64,000 nucleotides of DNA from Hyphomicrobiales bacterium (GTDB lineage Bacteria; Pseudomonadota; Alphaproteobacteria; Rhizobiales; Beijerinckiaceae). This document shows positions 43,126 through 55,334 of the stretch, one piece after another (positions within the stretch are counted from its first letter, which is position 1; the number at the start of each line of letters is the position of its first letter). Under the pieces are notes generated by a model, which was not told the origin of the DNA, did no database searches, and worked only from the letters and a program-made list of their open reading frames with translations. Made by a program: the position numbers and the translations under genes. The DNA lies in the NCBI GenBank assembly GCA_027489955.1, contig JAIXYZ010000002.1, positions 186,001-250,000 on the forward strand, given 5' to 3'.

Positions 43126-46100
43126 ATGATTCGCCGCCGGCAGCCTCCGCGGTGGCAAACGCGGAACCGGCACATGAGACAGAAGGTCCAGCGCAGTCTC
43201 GACGACCTCGACCCGTCGATCCGCGAGGCTGCCCGCCGGGCGGCGCGGCGCGCGGGCGTGCCGCTCGCCGACTGGATCAATCAGGCCGTCGCCGAACAGG
43301 CCGGCGCCGATCCCCATCCCGCCGGCAATCCGGTGGGCGACCGGATCGACGAGATCGCCGAGCGCCTTGAAAGCATCACCCGGCCGGCCCGGGCGCGGCC
43401 TGCGCGGCCCGCCGCCGACGACCTGATGCACGAGACCTCGCTCAAGACCGCGTCTGCGCTGGATTCGGTCGCGCGCTGGATCGAGGATGCCGACGCGCGC
43501 TGGGCCGGCCTGTCCCGCGAGTCCGAGGAGCGCCAGGAGCGCGCCACGCTCGTCTTCGGCCGCGCCTTCGACCTTCTCACCCGCCGCCTCGATTCCATCG
43601 AGACGCGCATCGCCGAGGGCGGCGAGGCTCCGGCCCTGAAGCCCGTCTGGACCGCGCTTCAGGCGATCGAGGGCAAGATCGCGGCTCTGGCCTCCCAGGG
43701 CAACGACGTGGAGCGGCTGGAGCGGACGCTGTCCGGCTTCGAGGGCCGGCTGGCCACGATCGCCGAGCGGCTCGCCGCGACCCCGGCCCGCCGGCCGATC
43801 CGCCGGGATGACCTCGGCGGCGCGCTGGCCGACATCCGCGCCCGCCAGGCCGAGCTGGACGGGAGCGCGACCGCCTCCCGCCCGCGGCCCGAGGCCCCCG
43901 TCGCGCCCGTTCGCACGCCCTCGCCCGCCGAAAGCGAGGCGCTGGCGAGCCTGAACGCCAAGCTCGCGCGCATCGCCGAGCGCCTGGACATGCCCGCCCC
44001 GGCGCCGGCCGCCGACGCCTCCCTGACCCGCGAAATGGCCCGCCTGCGCGAGGCGCTGGAAGGCGTCGCGCCGCGATCGAGCGTGGATGCGCTGGAAGGC
44101 GCGGTGCGCGACCTCGGCGCCCTCCTGCGCGAGGGCCTGCTCGAGGACGCGCCCCGCCAGGTCTCCACCGCCATCGAGCGGCTGCACCAGGACATCCGCC
44201 ACGTCGCCGTGATGCTGGGCGACGGCGGCGCGGCCGTCACGGCCGACATCCGCCAGATCGTCGACCGGCTCGACCGGATCGAGCCCGCCGATACCGCCCG
44301 GATCGCGAACGAGATCGCCGAACTGCGCCGCTTCGTCGGCGGCGGCGGGGACGGGGACCGCATCCGCCTGCTGGCCGACCAGATGGTGGACCTCAACCGC
44401 CAGATCGCCCGCCTGTCGGACATGCAGGTCGACGGCGCGGCCTTCGCCGAGCTCAAGGGTGCTGTGGAGGACATCCGCACCGGGCTCATGGCCCCCGCCA
44501 AAGGCGGCCGGCGCACGGCCGGACCGCTCGATCTCGTGGACGGCCTCAAGGGGCACATCGAGGCGATGGAGGCCCGGCTCGAGGCCAAGATCGACGCGCT
44601 GTCCGCCACGGCCCAGGTTCCGGTCCAGGCTCCCGCGCAGGACCCCCGCCTGGGCGACCTGCTCTCCCAGCTCGTGGCGCGCCTCGACACGATGGACGCG
44701 CAGCCCGCCGCCGGGATCGACCGGCTGGAGGGCCGCATCGGCGAGATCGCCGCGCGCCTCGACCGGCCGCGCGCCGACGACGATCTCCACCGGGCGGTGG
44801 CGACGCTGACCGACCGCATCGACGAGATGCGGGTGTCCGGCGGTTCCGACAGGGGCGGCGAGGCGCTGGAGCGCGCCATCGAGGCGCTCGCGGCGCGCAT
44901 CGACGGGCTGTCCGCCCCCGCATCCGTCTCCGAGGAGGCGACCCGCCAGATCGTGGGCGAGGTGCTGAAGTCCACCCGCCAGGTGCCCGACGGGCGGATC
45001 GAGCAGACCTTCGCCGCCATCAGCGGCGCGCTGGAACAGGTGGTCACGCGCCTGTCCGCGCTGGAGCGCGAGGGCGCGCCGGCCTCGCCGCGCGCCGCCC
45101 AGGCGCTCGGCACCGACATCATCCCGCCGGAGGACGACCTGCCGCTGGAGCCGGGCTCCGGGCGGCCCGTGCCCTCGGCCCGCATGGCCGCCGACACGGC
45201 CGCCGAGCCGGCCCCAGCTTCGCCGAGCCCTGCGGGCGCACCGGTCCACGCCGCGGCGCCGCTGCCGCGCCGGGCCGCCCCCGCGCCGGCCGCGCCCGCT
45301 CCCGCCATCGCCCCCGCTGCCGCCGAAGCCGGCGGCGCCAACGAGGCACGGGCGATCATCGCCGCCGCGCGCCGCGCGGCCCAGGCCGCGGCGGCGGAGA
45401 CCGCGGCCAAGGCCTCCGGAGGCCGCGACGCAAGCCTGACGGACCGCATCCGCGCCGCCGCCCGCGTGTCGCGCAAGGCCGAAGCGGACATGCCCTCCGC
45501 CCCGGCCGCCCACGAGCGCATCGCGGTTCCGTCCGCGGACGGCGCGGCGCCTTCGGGCTCCGTCCTGTCGCGGATCGGCGCCGCCATCGGCACGCGCCGC
45601 CGGCCGATCCTGCTCGCGGTCGGCGCCATCGTGCTGGCGCTCGGCGTCGCGCAGATCCTGCGCTCGGAATTCGGCGGCAGGTCCGCGCCCGTCGCCCCGG
45701 TCGTCACGCCGAGCCAGCCGGTGCCGGCCGATCCCGACGTCACCAATTCCGTCCGCCCCGCCCCGGGCGGGGACGTGTTTTCGCCCCAGCGCCAGCCGGA
45801 GGTGCAGACCACGCCCCTCGGGCGCACGCTGCCCTCGACCGGCTCGGACGCCTTTGGCAAGACCCAGGACCGGGCGGGCGAACCCGTGGCGGCGGTGCCC
45901 GCTCCGGCGCAGGCGCCCGTCACCGCACCCGCGGCCCAGCCGCCGGCGGCCGCGCCCGTCCAGGCCGCGGTCCCCGACAAGCCCATCGTCGTTGCGGGCA
46001 TCAAGCCGGCCGACCTGCCCGCCGCCCTCGCCAAGCCCGGCCTGCGCAAGGCCGCGCTCGCGGGCGACCCGGTGGCGCTCTACGACGTCGCGGCGCGCCT

Positions 46101-46683
46101 GGCCGAAGGCCGGGAGATCGCCCGCGATCCCAAGGCGGCGATCCGGCTGCTGGAGAAGATCGCTGCCGAGGGCTTCGCCCCCGCCCAGTACCGCCTCGCC
46201 AACATGTTCGAGAAGGGTGCGGCCGGAGAGCGCGACGCCACGCTGGCGCGCGCCTGGTACGAGCGGGCGGCCGAGCGCGGCAACGTGCGCGCCATGCACA
46301 ATCTCGCCGTCCTCTACGCCGAGGGCGGGCCGAGCTCGCCCGATTACGGCCGCGCGGTGTCCTGGTTCGAGCGCGCGGCGCAGGCCGGCGTGCGCGACAG
46401 CCAGTACAACCTCGCCATCCTCAAGGCCCGGGGCCTCGGCACCGCCCGCGATCTGCCTGCCTCCTATACCTGGTTCGCCGTCGCGGCCGATGCGGGGGAC
46501 GGTGATGCCGCCTCCAAGCGCGACGAGGTCGCCGCGCGGCTGACGCCGGCCGAGCTCGCCGCGGCCAAGGCCGCCGTCGCGGCCTTCCGCCCCGCGCCGC
46601 TCGACCGCCTTGCCAACGAGGTCGTCCTCCCCGAGAACGGCTTCGAGGAGCCTCCGGCGCGCAAGGTGCAGAAGCGCGCCTGA
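43126..46683 (+). CDS. PodJ-like polar organiser / SEL1-repeat membrane protein
   Basis: A 1185-residue protein. The N-terminus [19 protein letters not shown] with LADWINQAV is the start seen in PodJ/localisation-factor proteins of Hyphomicrobiales. Residues of about 60-680 are long helical, coiled-coil segments, followed by an alanine/proline-rich linker. One membrane helix lies at about 825-846 ([18 protein letters not shown]). A second proline-rich linker leads to four SEL1-type repeats at about 974-1138 ([42 protein letters not shown]). It probably scaffolds polar complexes. An alternative start is ATG 43174. Confidence 0.85.
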   Translation: MIRRRQPPRWQTRNRHMRQKVQRSLDDLDPSIREAARRAARRAGVPLADWINQAVAEQAGADPHPAGNPVGDRIDEIAERLESITRPARARPARPAADDLMHETSLKTASALDSVARWIEDADARWAGLSRESEERQERATLVFGRAFDLLTRRLDSIETRIAEGGEAPALKPVWTALQAIEGKIAALASQGNDVERLERTLSGFEGRLATIAERLAATPARRPIRRDDLGGALADIRARQAELDGSATASRPRPEAPVAPVRTPSPAESEALASLNAKLARIAERLDMPAPAPAADASLTREMARLREALEGVAPRSSVDALEGAVRDLGALLREGLLEDAPRQVSTAIERLHQDIRHVAVMLGDGGAAVTADIRQIVDRLDRIEPADTARIANEIAELRRFVGGGGDGDRIRLLADQMVDLNRQIARLSDMQVDGAAFAELKGAVEDIRTGLMAPAKGGRRTAGPLDLVDGLKGHIEAMEARLEAKIDALSATAQVPVQAPAQDPRLGDLLSQLVARLDTMDAQPAAGIDRLEGRIGEIAARLDRPRADDDLHRAVATLTDRIDEMRVSGGSDRGGEALERAIEALAARIDGLSAPASVSEEATRQIVGEVLKSTRQVPDGRIEQTFAAISGALEQVVTRLSALEREGAPASPRAAQALGTDIIPPEDDLPLEPGSGRPVPSARMAADTAAEPAPASPSPAGAPVHAAAPLPRRAAPAPAAPAPAIAPAAAEAGGANEARAIIAAARRAAQAAAAETAAKASGGRDASLTDRIRAAARVSRKAEADMPSAPAAHERIAVPSADGAAPSGSVLSRIGAAIGTRRRPILLAVGAIVLALGVAQILRSEFGGRSAPVAPVVTPSQPVPADPDVTNSVRPAPGGDVFSPQRQPEVQTTPLGRTLPSTGSDAFGKTQDRAGEPVAAVPAPAQAPVTAPAAQPPAAAPVQAAVPDKPIVVAGIKPADLPAALAKPGLRKAALAGDPVALYDVAARLAEGREIARDPKAAIRLLEKIAAEGFAPAQYRLANMFEKGAAGERDATLARAWYERAAERGNVRAMHNLAVLYAEGGPSSPDYGRAVSWFERAAQAGVRDSQYNLAILKARGLGTARDLPASYTWFAVAADAGDGDAASKRDEVAARLTPAELAAAKAAVAAFRPAPLDRLANEVVLPENGFEEPPARKVQKRA

Positions 46684-46760
46684 CGGAGCGCCGCGCGGCA
46701 GGCTCTTGAGGATCGAACGCCGCCCGGCCCTGCCGCCGGCGGCCGGGGAGCGTGCCGGAC

Positions 46761-47678
46761 GTGCAGATCTACCTGCCCATCGCCGAGATGCCGGTCGACA
46801 TGTTCCTGATCGCGGCCATCGGGGCCGCCGTCGGGTTCCTGTCGGGCATGTTCGGCGTGGGCGGCGGCTTCCTGATGACGCCACTCCTCATCTTCCTCGG
46901 CATCCCGCCCGCCATCGCCGTCGCCACCCAGGCGGCGCAGATCGCGGCGGCCTCAACGACGGGCACGCTCGCGGCCCTGCGGCGGGACGCGGTCGACATG
47001 CGCCTGGGGCTCGTCCTGCTCGGCGGCGGCCTGCTCGGCACCGCCATCGGCGTCGCGATCTTCAACATGCTGCGCCGCCTCGGCCAGCTCGATATCGTCA
47101 TCGTCGTCTCGTACGTGACGCTGTTCGGCGTGGTCGGCACGCTGATGCTGGTGGAGAGCATCAAGGCCCTGACCGCCCGGCGCCGCGGCGTGCAGCCGCT
47201 GCCGCCCAAGCCGCCCTGGCACCGGGACCTGCCCTGGCGCATGGCGTTCCCCCGGGCGGGGCTGGAGGCGAGCCTCATCCCGCTGGTGGGGATCGCGATG
47301 CTGATCGGCATCGCCGGGTCCGTGCTCGGCATCGGCGGCGGCTTCATCATGGTGCCGGTCCTGATTTACATGTTCCGGGTGCCGGTCGCGCTGGTGGTCG
47401 GGACCTCGCAGTTCCAGATCCTCTTCACGATGCTGGGCGCGACCGTGCTCCACGCCGCCACGAACCAGACCGTCGACATCGTTCTGGCGATGCTGCTGAC
47501 CGTGGGCGGCGTCTTCGGTGCCCAGTTCGGCGCGCGCGCGGGCCGCAACCTCAAGGGAGAGGCCTTCCGGCTGCTGCTGGCGCTGCTGATCCTGGCGGTG
47601 GGCCTGCGTTTCGCCTTCGAGCTGACGGCGACGCCCCAGGACCGCTACACGATCGCCCCGGTGGAGGTGAGCGGATGA
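46761..47678 (+). CDS. Sulfite exporter TauE/SafE-family (TSUP) permease
   Basis: A 305-residue permease with about eight helices in two repeated halves, each with a glycine motif (GMFGVGGGFLMTPLLIF and LGIGGGFIMVPVLIYMF). TSUP proteins move sulfite, sulfoacetate or other organosulfur anions. The GTG at 46761 gives the N-terminus MQIYLPIAE that I recall for this subgroup and has GGGGAG ten bases upstream; GTG 46752 is also possible. It overlaps the TIGR02186 gene by four bases. Confidence 0.9.
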   Translation: MQIYLPIAEMPVDMFLIAAIGAAVGFLSGMFGVGGGFLMTPLLIFLGIPPAIAVATQAAQIAAASTTGTLAALRRDAVDMRLGLVLLGGGLLGTAIGVAIFNMLRRLGQLDIVIVVSYVTLFGVVGTLMLVESIKALTARRRGVQPLPPKPPWHRDLPWRMAFPRAGLEASLIPLVGIAMLIGIAGSVLGIGGGFIMVPVLIYMFRVPVALVVGTSQFQILFTMLGATVLHAATNQTVDIVLAMLLTVGGVFGAQFGARAGRNLKGEAFRLLLALLILAVGLRFAFELTATPQDRYTIAPVEVSG

Positions 47679-48442
47679 GCCGCGCCGCCGCGATCCTGCT
47701 CGCGATGGCCGCCGCGGCGGCGCCGGCGGCCGCGCGGGCCGAGCAGATGGTGACCGCGCTCTCGGGCTCGCGGGTGGAGATCACCTCGACCTATACGGGC
47801 GCGGAGATCGTCGCCTTCGGCGTCATCGAGCGGGACCTCAAGACCGTGTCGCGCGCCGGCGCCTACGACGTCGTGGTGACGGTGCGGGGCCCTGCGCGCA
47901 ATTTCATCGTCCGGCAGAAAGAGCGCGTCGGCTTCGCCTGGCTCAACCGCGAGCAGCGGCGCTTCATCGGCGTGCCGTCCTACCTGTCGGTGCTGTCCTC
48001 GCGCCCGCTGCCCGACATCACCTCCCCGCAATTGCAGCGCCGGCTGCGGGTGGGCGTCGACACCCACCTGTCGGTCATTCCCGACGAATTGCTGCCCGAG
48101 CGCGAGCGCGCCTATCGCGTCGCGCTGCGCCGCATCGAGGGCGAGGCCGGACGCTTCGTGGAGGACCCGGCGGGCGTCGCCTTCCTGACGCCGACCCTGT
48201 TCCGGGCGTCCATCTACCTGCCCGCCACGGCGCGGACCGGCCTCTACGAGGTGGAGACGCAGCTCTTCGCCGACGGCACGCCGCTGGCGCGCGCGGTCAA
48301 CACGTTCGAGGTGGCAAAGACCGGGTTCGAGCAGCGGATCGCGGAAGCGGCGCACCAGGCGCGATGGGCCTACGGGTTCGCCGTCGCCGCCATCTCGCTC
48401 CTGTTCGGCTGGCTCGCCAGCATCGTGTTCCGCCGCGACTGA
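47675..48442 (+). CDS. TIGR02186-family membrane-anchored periplasmic protein
   Basis: A 255-residue protein with a signal peptide ending AAARAEQ, a central beta-rich domain (VEITSTYTGAEIVAFGVIER, YDVVVTVRGP, RVGFAWLN) and a C-terminal anchor helix AYGFAVAAISLLFGWLASIVF. This alphaproteobacterial family is nearly always beside a TSUP permease, as here, and its ATG overlaps the permease TGA. It probably assists export across or near the periplasm; the mechanism is unknown. Its last 73 bases overlap the convergent LysR gene. Confidence 0.88.
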   Translation: MSRAAAILLAMAAAAAPAAARAEQMVTALSGSRVEITSTYTGAEIVAFGVIERDLKTVSRAGAYDVVVTVRGPARNFIVRQKERVGFAWLNREQRRFIGVPSYLSVLSSRPLPDITSPQLQRRLRVGVDTHLSVIPDELLPERERAYRVALRRIEGEAGRFVEDPAGVAFLTPTLFRASIYLPATARTGLYEVETQLFADGTPLARAVNTFEVAKTGFEQRIAEAAHQARWAYGFAVAAISLLFGWLASIVFRRD

Positions 48443-49335
48443 AACCAGTCGCGCGCCTCCCGGCGGATCCAGTCCATCACGAAGGCGCTGGCGGCGCTGG
48501 TCGGCCGCGAGCGGTGCGGCACCACGAGCTGGTAGCAGGCGCGGCTCGTGATCGACAGCCCGAGCGGGTTCACGAGCGTGCCCGTCTGCAATTCCTCCTC
48601 GATCAGGCAGCGCGGGACGAGGCCGATGCCGAGCCCGACGCGCGCGGCGCGGATCATGACGTGGAACATCTCGTAATCCTGGATCGGCAGCCCGGAATAC
48701 GGCTCCTCCAGGTCATGGGCGGCGCAGAATTCCCGCCACGCGTCGCGGGCCTGGATATGCTCCAGCCGCGGCATGGACAGGCAGTCGCGGGCGGTCGCGA
48801 TGCGCGCGGCCATGGCAGGGCTGGCCACCAGGACCTGCTCCTGTCCGATCAGCGGCTCGCAGTCGGCGTCGGTCCAGGGGCCGGGACCGTACCGGATCTC
48901 GATGTCGGCATCGCCGAGCTGGAGATCGGAATGGGCCAGGAACGTCGCGAACCGGATTTCGATGTCCGGGCGCGCCGAGAGAAGGCGCGGCAGGCGCGGC
49001 ATGAGCCACCGGTCGCCGAGGACCGCGAGCACGCGCAGCACCACGATCTTGCGCCCGTGCGCCTCGCCCGCCAGCCTAAGGCTCGCTCCGGCGAGCGCGT
49101 CCAGCAGCGGGCCGATATCGGCGAGATAGCGCTCGGCCGCGGCTGTCGGGACCAGCCCGCCCTTCACGCGCACGAAAAGCTGCCTGCCGAGGAAATCCTC
49201 CAGGGCGCGCACCTGCTTGCTGACCGCGCTCTGGGTCAGGTTGAGCGCCGCGGCGGCCTCGCTGCAGGAACGGCGGCGGGCGACGGCCTCGAAGGCGACG
49301 AGCGCTGAGGTCGGTGGAATGAGGCGCCGGCGCAT
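48370..49335 (-). CDS. LysR-family regulator (GcvA-like)
   Basis: A 321-residue LysR protein. The winged helix is IPPTSALVAFEAVARRRSCS and LTQSAVSKQVRALEDFLGRQ; the effector domain follows with typical LIGQEQVLVASPAMA and VGLGIGLVPRCLIEEE. The C-terminal tail of about 20 residues (FQSRRNTMLASQPNRSEM) runs past the family end and is encoded opposite the 3' end of the TIGR02186 gene. It is divergent from a peptide ABC transporter operon and a T-N11-A palindrome lies beside its start, so it probably controls itself and that operon. Confidence 0.9.
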   Translation of the reverse strand: MRRRLIPPTSALVAFEAVARRRSCSEAAAALNLTQSAVSKQVRALEDFLGRQLFVRVKGGLVPTAAAERYLADIGPLLDALAGASLRLAGEAHGRKIVVLRVLAVLGDRWLMPRLPRLLSARPDIEIRFATFLAHSDLQLGDADIEIRYGPGPWTDADCEPLIGQEQVLVASPAMAARIATARDCLSMPRLEHIQARDAWREFCAAHDLEEPYSGLPIQDYEMFHVMIRAARVGLGIGLVPRCLIEEELQTGTLVNPLGLSITSRACYQLVVPHRSRPTSAASAFVMDWIRREARDWFQSRRNTMLASQPNRSEMAATANP

Positions 49336-49343
49336 GGGTGAGA

Positions 49344-49358
49344 ATTCCAGAATGGAAT
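49344..49358. promoter_or_regulatory. LysR-type operator (ATTCCA-N3-TGGAAT)
   Basis: A perfect palindrome with six-base arms and the LysR pattern T-N11-A (T49345 to A49357). It begins 9 bases before the lysR start codon and lies in the divergent spacer with the ABC transporter operon. This is the expected position for autoregulation and control of the neighbour. Confidence 0.6.
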
Positions 49359-49537
49359 AACTGCACGCACATTGGTCGTTTTTGGACTGTTTGTCATCCG
49401 GCTAAGGTTGAAACACTCAGCCATTGGGTCCGCCGTGAATGTGGACTTATGCTGGTAGCTTCGTGCACGCGGAAAGCGAGCAGGCGGACCAACCGCCTCC
49501 ACCGCTGCGGGACGGTGATAAACAGGGGAACTGACAC

Positions 49538-51127
<1,590 letters not shown>

Positions 51128-51146
51128 TCCGGTCCATGTCGCGGCC

Positions 51147-51175
51147 GGCGGCGGAGCGTCTCCCGCTCCGCCGCC
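51147..51175 (+). terminator. Intra-operon hairpin after the binding-protein gene
   Basis: A 12-base perfect stem (GGCGGCGGAGCG / CGCTCCGCCGCC) with a five-base loop; TCTTTT follows eight bases later at 51183-51188. It lies in the 115-base gap between the binding-protein and permease genes. Such partial terminators commonly give the binding protein a higher level than the membrane part. Confidence 0.6.
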
Positions 51176-51242
51176 GCGCCGGTCTTTTGCCGGGGGACCG
51201 CGGCGGCGCAATCATGCCTTCGCGGCCGGGGGAACCGATCCC

Positions 51243-52223
51243 ATGACCGCCTTCATCCTGCGACGCCTGCTGCAATCGCTGGGCGTGCTGATCGCCGTGG
51301 CGCTGATCGCCTTCCTGATGTTCCGGTTCGTCGGCGATCCGGTGAACCAGATGGTCGGCATCGACACGCCGCAGGCGGAGGTCGCGCGCCTTCGCCAGGA
51401 GCTCGGCCTGAACGACCCGATCCTCGTCCAGATCGCGCGCTTCATCGCCAACGCGGCGCGGTTCGAGTTCGGCATCTCCTACCAGTTCCGGCTGCCGGTG
51501 ACGCAGCTTCTGGCGGAGCGCGCGCCCGCCACGCTGGAACTGGCGCTGGTCTCCGCGATCTTCTCGCTCGCCGTCGGCATCCCCATGGGCGTCTACACCG
51601 CCCTTCGGCGCGACAGCGCCCTCGCCAAGGCCTTCCAGGCGGTCTCGCTCATCGGGGTGAGCCTGCCGACCTTCCTGATCGGCATCCTGCTGATCTACCT
51701 GTTCGCGGTGACGCTCGGCTGGCTGCCGTCCTTCGGGCGCGGGCAGGTGGTGCGGCTCGGCAGCGGCTGGTCCACGGGCCTGCTCACGGTGTCGGGCCTG
51801 AAGGCGCTCATCCTGCCCTCCATCACGCTCGGCCTCTTCCAGATGACGCTGATCATGCGCCTGGTGCGCGCCGAGATGCTGGAAGTGCTGCGCACCGACT
51901 ACATCAAGTTCGCCCGCGCCCGCGGCCTGAAGACCCGCGCCATCCATTTCGGCCACGCGCTGAAGAACACCCTCGTTCCGGTCATCACCATCGCGGGGCT
52001 GCAGCTGGGCTCCATCATCGCCTTCGCCATCATCACGGAGACGGTGTTCCAGTGGCCGGGCATGGGCCTGCTGTTCCTGAAGGCGGTGCAGAGCGTCGAT
52101 ATCCCGATCATGGCCGCCTACCTGATGATGATCGGCTTCCTCTTCGTGGTGATCAACCTGGTGGTCGACCTGCTCTACGCGCTGGTGGACCCGCGGCTGC
52201 GCGCCACGATCGGCTCGGCGTGA
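51243..52223 (+). CDS. ABC transporter permease, DppB type
   Basis: A 326-residue inner-membrane permease with six helices. The N-terminal helix MTAFILRRLLQSLGVLIAVA and the long periplasmic loop are typical of DppB/OppB. The EAA loop is visible as EVLRTDYIKFARARGLKTRA followed by H-x-LKNTLVP. It pairs with the DppC-type permease immediately downstream (10 bases). Confidence 0.94.
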   Translation: MTAFILRRLLQSLGVLIAVALIAFLMFRFVGDPVNQMVGIDTPQAEVARLRQELGLNDPILVQIARFIANAARFEFGISYQFRLPVTQLLAERAPATLELALVSAIFSLAVGIPMGVYTALRRDSALAKAFQAVSLIGVSLPTFLIGILLIYLFAVTLGWLPSFGRGQVVRLGSGWSTGLLTVSGLKALILPSITLGLFQMTLIMRLVRAEMLEVLRTDYIKFARARGLKTRAIHFGHALKNTLVPVITIAGLQLGSIIAFAIITETVFQWPGMGLLFLKAVQSVDIPIMAAYLMMIGFLFVVINLVVDLLYALVDPRLRATIGSA

Positions 52224-52233
52224 GGAGGGGACG

Positions 52234-53184
52234 ATGAGCAGCATCGATACGCCTGCCGCCGCTCCCGTCCGCACGAGCCGCCTGAGACGGATCCTGGACA
52301 GCGACATCTATGCCAGCTTCCGCTCCTCGCGGGTCACGATGGCGGCCGCCTTCATCGTCGCCGCCATGATGCTGGCGGCCCTGTTCGCGCCGCTCCTGGC
52401 GACGATGAACCCGTTCGATCCGGCGCAGGTCTTCCTGATGAACGCGAGCCTGCCGCCGTCCTGGCTGGCCAACGGCGACGCGCAGTTCATCATCGGCACC
52501 GACGACCAGGGCCGCGACCTCTATTCCGCGATCCTCTACGGCCTCAGGGTCTCGCTGGCGGTGGGCTTTGCCGGGGTCGCGCTCGCAGCGACGCTCGGCA
52601 TCGGCCTTGGCCTCATCGCCGGCTATTTCGGCGGCCGGATCGACGCGATCATCATGCGCATCGCGGACATCCAGCTCACCTTCCCGGCGATCCTGATCGC
52701 GCTCCTGGTCGACGGCGTGGTCCATGCCCTGCTCAAGGGCACGAGCCGCGAGGACACGGCCTTCTGGGTGCTGGCCCTCTCGATCGGCCTGTCCTTCTGG
52801 GTGCAGTACGCCCGCACGATCCGCGGCTCCACCCTGGTGGAGCGCAACAAGGACTACGTGCAGGCCGCCCGGCTCGTGGGCCTGCCGGCGCCGCTGATCA
52901 TGATCCGCCACGTCCTGCCCAACGTGATCGGGCCGGTCCTGGTGATCCTCACCATCAATCTGGGCCTGGCCATCATCACCGAGGCCACGCTCTCCTTCCT
53001 GGGCGTCGGCCTGCCGCCGACGCAGCCCTCGCTCGGCACGCTGATCAATATCGGGAACCAGTACCTGTTCTCCGGCGACTGGTGGATCGTGGCCTTTCCC
53101 GGCACGACGCTGGCGGTGCTCGTCCTGGCGGTGAACCTGCTCGGCGACTGGCTGCGCGACGCCCTCAACCCGAGGCTGCGATGA
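52234..53184 (+). CDS. ABC transporter permease, DppC type
   Basis: A 316-residue permease with six helices and an N-terminal tail typical of DppC/OppC. Clues are IGTDDQGRDLYSAILYGLRV, the EAA loop ERNKDYVQAARLVG with IMIRHVLPNVIGPVLV, and the C-terminal NLLGDWLRDALNPRL. AGGAGGGG precedes the ATG. Its stop overlaps the first ATPase start by four bases. Confidence 0.94.
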   Translation: MSSIDTPAAAPVRTSRLRRILDSDIYASFRSSRVTMAAAFIVAAMMLAALFAPLLATMNPFDPAQVFLMNASLPPSWLANGDAQFIIGTDDQGRDLYSAILYGLRVSLAVGFAGVALAATLGIGLGLIAGYFGGRIDAIIMRIADIQLTFPAILIALLVDGVVHALLKGTSREDTAFWVLALSIGLSFWVQYARTIRGSTLVERNKDYVQAARLVGLPAPLIMIRHVLPNVIGPVLVILTINLGLAIITEATLSFLGVGLPPTQPSLGTLINIGNQYLFSGDWWIVAFPGTTLAVLVLAVNLLGDWLRDALNPRLR

Positions 53185-54193
53185 GTTCCCCCCTTCCCGG
53201 CCAGCCCGTCCTGTCCGTGCGCGACCTGCGCGTCGAGTTCGCCACAAGGCGCGGCGTGCTCAAGGCCATCGACGGCGTCTCCTTCGACATCGCCCGCGGC
53301 GAGGTGCTCGGCGTCGTCGGCGAATCCGGCGCCGGAAAGTCGGTCACCGGATCGGCCGTGATCGGCCTGATCGAGCCCCCGGGTCGCATCGCCGGCGGCG
53401 AGATCGTCCTGTCCGGCGAGCGCATCGACAACCTGCCCGCGGAAGCCCTGCGCCGCATCCGCGGCAAGCGGATCGGCATGATCTTCCAGGACCCGCTCAC
53501 GAGCCTGAATCCGCTCTACACCGTGGCGGAACAGCTCGTGGAGACGATCCGCACCCACGAGGACATGACCGCGCGACAGGCCCGCACCCGGGCGATCGAC
53601 CTCCTGGCGGAGGTCGGCATTCCCGCCCCCGAGCGGCGGATCGATTCCTATCCGCACGAATTCTCGGGCGGCATGCGCCAGCGCGTGGTCATCGCGCTCG
53701 CCCTCTGCGCCGGGCCGGAGCTGATCATCGCCGACGAGCCGACCACGGCGCTGGACGTCTCGGTCCAGGCGCAGATCATCACGCTCCTCAAGAAGCTCTG
53801 CCGCGATCACGGCACCGCCGTCATGCTCGTCACCCACGACATGGGCGTCATCGCCGAGACGGCCGACCGCGTGGCGGTGATGTATGCCGGCCGCATCGCC
53901 GAGATCGGCCCCGTGCGCGAGGTCGTGTCGCGGCCGCTCCATCCCTATGCCGCCGGCCTGATGGGCGCGATCCCGACCCTCGACCAGGACATCGGGCGGC
54001 TGGTGCAGATCCCCGGCTCGATGCCGCGTCTGACGGCGATCCCGCCGGGATGCGCGTTCAATCCGCGCTGCCCCAGGGTCTTCGACCGCTGCCGCGTCGA
54101 CCGGCCCGAGCCCATCGAGCATCGGCCGGCCCACAAGGTCGCGTGCCATCTCTACGATCCCGCCGAGCGGTCCGCCGCCCTGGAGGCCCAGCC

Positions 54194-54197
<4 letters not shown>
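53181..54197 (+). CDS. ABC transporter ATP-binding protein, DppD type
   Basis: A 338-residue ATPase. Walker A GESGAGKS, signature FSGGMRQR, Walker B with [10 protein letters not shown] and the H-loop VTHDMG are all present. The C-terminal oligopeptide-transporter extension has the cysteines of [14 protein letters not shown] and [10 protein letters not shown], a possible Fe-S or zinc site. ATG 53181 overlaps the permease stop by four bases and its own stop overlaps the next ATPase start, showing full translational coupling. Confidence 0.95.
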
Positions 54198-55180
<983 letters not shown>

Positions 55181-55258
55181 GGCGACGTTTGGCGAATGCG
55201 GACTGTTTTCGTCGGCGCGATGAGCCCGAAAGCCGATCAGCCTGACGCCTGGCCTTTC

Positions 55259-55306
55259 CTGGATCCCCTTCCCCTTCGCGCCTTCGGCGCTCCGGCCGGG
55301 GATGAC
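55259..55306. repeat. Inverted copy of the GTCATCCCCGGC repeat element
   Basis: CTGGATCCCCTTCCCC at the left end and CGGCCGGGGATGAC at the right, the reverse complement of the element at 6559-6606. It lies in the 154-base spacer between the convergent dppF-type and lutA-like genes and may serve as a shared terminator. Confidence 0.75.
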
Positions 55307-55334
55307 GAGGGAGGCTGGCGAAGATTTTTTGCCG

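Noticed and set aside
43009-46884. An open frame of 1291 codons on the minus strand opposite the PodJ/SEL1-like gene
   Set aside because: Antisense shadow caused by high GC. Composition is arginine/glycine-rich without domains, while the plus strand has coiled coils, a membrane helix and SEL1 repeats.
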